From assembly GCA_965216025.1 (NCBI GenBank), contig CBDCEX010000011.1:1-64000 (forward strand): DNA of 64,000 bases, written 5' to 3'. A program made the position numbers and the translations under genes. The DNA comes from JADFQT01 sp965216025 (GTDB lineage Bacteria; Chloroflexota; Dehalococcoidia; Lucifugimonadales; UBA3495). The notes below the pieces were generated by a model. That model was not told the origin of the DNA. It was given only the letters and a program-made list of their open reading frames with translations, and did not search any database. Below are positions 61,366-64,000 of this stretch, piece after piece; positions within the stretch are counted from its first letter, which is position 1; the number at the start of each line of letters is the position of its first letter.

Positions 61366-62248
61366 CCAACCCCTGGACCTGGCCGCAACCCTGGAGAGCG
61401 GGCAAGCCCACCGCTGGCGCCGGGAAGGAGATTGGTACTCCGGAGTGATTCAGGGCACCTTCATAAAGATCCGGCAAGATGATAGTGGCCGCATAGAGTT
61501 CCGCTGCGATAGCGGTTCGGAGGCCGCTCAAGCGCCGATGCTTCACCGGTACTTTCGGATGGATGACGACATCCAGGCCGTGTACGCCGAGCTGGAGCGG
61601 GACCAGCGGGTGGCGGCCATGGTCCGGCGTTACCCGGGCCTTAGACTACTGCGGTTGGAGCCCTGGGAATGCCTCATCGCCTTCATTTGCTCCGCCAACT
61701 CCAACATACCAAGGATTCATCAGGTGATGGAAAGGATGTCCGACCACTTCGGCGATGCCCTGGAGTTGGACGGCGACGTGCGTCACGCCTTCCCCACGCC
61801 GGCCCAGCTGGTGGAGGCCGGTGAGACCGAGCTGAGACGGCTGGGGCTGGGCTTTCGAGCCCCTTACGTGGACCAGGCAACTCGCCGGGTGGTGGAAAGG
61901 ACTTTGGACTTACCCAGCCTGGTCCGGATGCCTTACCAGGAGGCCAAAGAGCAGCTGATGACCTGTCCCGGCATCGGCCCCAAAATAGCCGACTGCGTTG
62001 CGGTCTTCTCGCTGGAGAAATTGGAGGCCTTCCCCATCGACGTATGGGTAAGGCGGGCCCTGGGCGAGTGGTACTTCCCCGACCAGAAGACCCCGCCAGA
62101 CCGGGTGCTGCTGGAGTGGGCCCACGACCACTTTGGCCGTTACGCCGGATATGCCCAGCAGTATCTCTTCCACGGAAGAAGGTTGGAGAAGCGGCAGGCC
62201 TCGCTTCCTAAATCCCGGGGGCAGGTGGCAGGAACAGCCGCCGGCTAG
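61349..62248 (+). CDS. OGG1-type 8-oxoguanine DNA glycosylase/lyase
   Basis: This 299-residue base-excision repair enzyme has an N-terminal OGG_N-like part (LDLAATLESGQAHRWRREGD; HRYFRMDDDIQAVYAEL). It has the HhH-GPD motif with the Schiff-base lysine in MTCPGIGPKIADCVAVFSLE and the essential Asp in AFPIDVWVRRALGE. The arrangement matches human OGG1 K249 and D268. It probably excises 8-oxoG. The start overlaps the dinG end, so the two repair genes are likely translated as a coupled pair. Confidence 0.92.
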   Translation: MLLDIDQPLDLAATLESGQAHRWRREGDWYSGVIQGTFIKIRQDDSGRIEFRCDSGSEAAQAPMLHRYFRMDDDIQAVYAELERDQRVAAMVRRYPGLRLLRLEPWECLIAFICSANSNIPRIHQVMERMSDHFGDALELDGDVRHAFPTPAQLVEAGETELRRLGLGFRAPYVDQATRRVVERTLDLPSLVRMPYQEAKEQLMTCPGIGPKIADCVAVFSLEKLEAFPIDVWVRRALGEWYFPDQKTPPDRVLLEWAHDHFGRYAGYAQQYLFHGRRLEKRQASLPKSRGQVAGTAAG

Positions 62249-62274
62249 AGCACGGAGTGTGAGTCCATCATCCT

Positions 62275-63324
62275 TTAGGGCAGCAGCAGCAGCAGCTTGC
62301 CGAAGAAGTTGGTCTCCTCCATGGCGCGATGAGCCTCTGCCGTATTTGCCAGGTCGAAGGTCTGGTGAATGGCGGGACGGATCATCCCTCTATTTAAAAC
62401 CTCGACTATCTGGCTCATGTCTTGCTTGGTCCCCATGAAAGCGCCGTACACCTCTATTTGCCGGGTGAAAAGCAGTCCCAAATGCAGCTCCGCGCGCAGG
62501 CCGGTGGTGGCCCCGCAGATGGTGTACCTCCCTCCCGGGCGGAGCGAGTTGAAGGCTGCGCTGAAGAATTCGGCGCCCACGTGATCCACCACCACATCCA
62601 CACCCTGCCCGCCGGTCAGGGCTTTCACCCGTTCGCCTATGTCCTCTTCCTTGTAGTTGATCACCTCATCGGCGCCCCAATCCCGGGCCTGCGCCGCTTT
62701 TTCCGGCGTGCTGGTCGTCGCGATCACCCGGGCTCCCAGGACTCGCTTGGCGACCTGGATGGCGGCGGTGCCCACCCCGGCCGAAGCAGACAACACCAGT
62801 ACGGTCTCCCAGGACCGGAGCTGCGCCCGCCGGACCAGCATGTTCCACACCGGCAAAAAGGTGGTCGGAACCGCGGCCGCCTGCTGGTAGGTTACCTCCG
62901 GACCCAGGCGGTAGACGTTGACCGCCGGAACCGATACATACTCGGCGTAACTCCCATCTATCGCGCTTCCCATAAACCGGGAGCTGGCACACAGGTCATC
63001 CCTTCCGGAGACACAGGCAGAGCAGCGGTTGCAGCTAATCCGGGGATTAACCACCACCCGTTCTCCAGGGACCAGGTCCTCCACCGATTCCCCCACTTCA
63101 ACAACGTCACCGGAGCAGTCGCCTCCCAAAATCAGGGGCGGTGGAAACTCCCGGCGCAGCCCCCGGCCACCGTCCCGCGTATAAAGGTCCAATCGATTCA
63201 GCGAGGTAGCCCGCACGCGGATTTTTACCTGGTCGGGTTGGTCGGGTTGAATCGAGGGCTCCGGGCGGTCGCCATAGGTTAGCACCTCCGGCCCGCCGTG
63301 GGCCTCGATGTACACTGCTTTCAT
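62275..63324 (-). CDS. Zinc-binding alcohol dehydrogenase / quinone oxidoreductase family
   Basis: This 349-residue MDR-superfamily enzyme begins MKAVYIEAHGGPEVLTYGDR. It has a catalytic-domain GGDCSGDVVEVGESVEDLVP and a four-Cys structural zinc loop (ISCNRCSACVSGRDDLCASS). The nucleotide fold is LVLSASAGVGTAAIQVAKRV then GARVIATTSTPEKAAQARDW. The structural-zinc cysteines put it with zinc-type ADHs and not the zinc-free QOR group, although the start resembles QOR. The C-terminus ends in LLLLLP encoded by a GCAGCAGCAGCAGC-type run. It is convergent with the glycosylase gene (gap 26 bases). Confidence 0.9.
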   Translation of the reverse strand: MKAVYIEAHGGPEVLTYGDRPEPSIQPDQPDQVKIRVRATSLNRLDLYTRDGGRGLRREFPPPLILGGDCSGDVVEVGESVEDLVPGERVVVNPRISCNRCSACVSGRDDLCASSRFMGSAIDGSYAEYVSVPAVNVYRLGPEVTYQQAAAVPTTFLPVWNMLVRRAQLRSWETVLVLSASAGVGTAAIQVAKRVLGARVIATTSTPEKAAQARDWGADEVINYKEEDIGERVKALTGGQGVDVVVDHVGAEFFSAAFNSLRPGGRYTICGATTGLRAELHLGLLFTRQIEVYGAFMGTKQDMSQIVEVLNRGMIRPAIHQTFDLANTAEAHRAMEETNFFGKLLLLLP

Positions 63325-63330
63325 AGACTA

Positions 63331-64000
63331 CTAATCTCCAACTTGAAGATGCTCCAATACCCAGCGGCGCTCGTCCTCCACAGATTCAACCTGCCCATCC
63401 AACCGGCGATCCCGCAGCCGCTCCAGCATCTGGCTCACCACGGGACCGGCGGCAACACCCAGGGAGATCAGGTCCCGGCCTTTGAGCCGCGGCGCGACCC
63501 CGCTCAATCTATCTAGAAACAGATTCATTGCCTCGGACCCACGCTGGGATGAGGTCATCTTCGCAACAGCTCTGAGAGCAGCCGGGGATAGGGAATGCAA
63601 GAGGCGGTATATTTGGGACGGAGGCAGCGCTTCCTTGGCTAAGCAAGACTCGATGCCTCTCAGATGTATGGTATCCCGCACCACCTCCGACCAGGCTTTG
63701 GGCAGGTTTAGGCGTCGAATGAGGGTTTCTCCCTGGGCCGGCGAGAAATGATAGACCAGTCCGGCCAGGTACATCAGGGAGTCATAGTCTTTTGCACCTT
63801 CATAAAGGGCATTATTTAACCCCCCAACCGCAAGCATGTCCTCTTGCCACGCTGGGTGGATGGCCGCCAGCACACCCAAGCCGGCGGCCCGGCAGAGAGC
63901 GGGCAGCGGCTGCTTCTCCTCGAATATTCTCGCCAGCTCGTGCCTGATCCTATCTCCGGAAACCCTTTCCAGGAGGCCCTTACTCCCCGAACCTTTGGCC
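63331..64000 (-). CDS. cca: CCA-adding enzyme / poly(A) polymerase family, C-terminal part (partial)
   Basis: The 223 codons present, open to the right edge, encode the helical C-terminal region of a tRNA nucleotidyltransferase-family protein. SGDRIRHELARIFEEKQPLP begins the RNA-binding neck, then LCRAAGLGVLAAIHPAW, LVYHFSPAQGETLIRRLNLP and LKGRDLISLGVAAGPVVSQM then LERLRDRRLDG, the usual CCA-enzyme ending. The catalytic head with the GxxRD/DxD motifs lies beyond the window. It adds or repairs the 3' CCA of tRNAs. The stop is 6 bases upstream of the dehydrogenase start, so the genes are probably co-transcribed. Confidence 0.8.
   Translation of the reverse strand, partial: AKGSGSKGLLERVSGDRIRHELARIFEEKQPLPALCRAAGLGVLAAIHPAWQEDMLAVGGLNNALYEGAKDYDSLMYLAGLVYHFSPAQGETLIRRLNLPKAWSEVVRDTIHLRGIESCLAKEALPPSQIYRLLHSLSPAALRAVAKMTSSQRGSEAMNLFLDRLSGVAPRLKGRDLISLGVAAGPVVSQMLERLRDRRLDGQVESVEDERRWVLEHLQVGD

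Noticed and set aside
62422..63282. 286-codon plus-strand frame opposite the zinc-type dehydrogenase
   Set aside because: The dehydrogenase on the minus strand has all MDR motifs; this frame has none.

Overview
The window is GC-rich bacterial chromosome. The gene content fits a Chloroflexota genome, perhaps of the Dehalococcoidia/SAR202 type: two LLM-class flavin oxidoreductases, a GMC oxidoreductase, a NIPSNAP protein, paralogous small cupins, a thiolase with its DUF35 partner, a CapA-like protein, a Gfo/Idh oxidoreductase, and housekeeping serC-cysM, trmD, speH-speE, dinG and cca. This assignment is inference from content; no rRNA or complete tRNA is present to confirm it.

The main feature is a very heavy load of insertion sequences and the decay around them. 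I count 13 DDE-transposase elements: four copies of one IS630-type element (IS630-I), four of another (IS630-II), one ISAs1-like, one IS66, two inverted IS1182, one IS701-like core between them, and one further DDE element, less two counted as parts of a composite; there are also two nearly identical 186-bp MITEs. Many host genes are broken by elements or point mutations, and several can be restored in frame on paper by removing the element and one target duplication. These are the zinc-ribbon/AAA gene (IS630-II), the secreted-protein gene (MITE), a membrane-protein gene (IS66) and yhbH (IS630-I).

Layout: 1-9.36 kb is a degraded accessory region holding pyk, AAA, hsdM and PAC2 remnants, a zinc-ribbon protein, a helix-turn-helix/ADP-ribosylglycohydrolase-like protein and a MITE. 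It ends at the 3' half of a tRNA-Met(CAU), which looks like an island attachment-site scar. From 9.4 to 20.6 kb lie a cupin, an LLM oxidoreductase, the MITE-split secreted protein, serC-cysM, an ISAs1-like element, a second LLM oxidoreductase, a GMC oxidoreductase and a NIPSNAP protein. From 20.58 to 25.77 kb four IS630-family elements lie end to end, separated only by TA dinucleotides, at the NIPSNAP stop codon. From 25.8 to 39.1 kb lie metabolic genes, an IS66-split membrane protein, and a predicted nuclease of unusual architecture (33825-35387) beside an IS630-I copy. From 39.4 to 44.8 kb is a damaged prkA-yhbH-spoVR operon. From 45.1 to 50.05 kb is a large IS1182/IS701 inverted repeat. From 50.4 to 64 kb is mostly intact core: an amidohydrolase, trmD, a thioesterase, speH-speE, an SDR, a PHP protein, a DDE element directly before dinG, an OGG1-type glycosylase, a dehydrogenase and partial cca.

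The most interesting signals are the CTAG-specific, self-seeding IS630 tandem array; conserved frameshift sites in both IS630 types; the TerB-like/SAP-like/PD-(D/E)XK protein as a candidate defence nuclease; the HTH/ADP-ribosylglycohydrolase C-half fusion; and the MITE with 10-bp target duplications.
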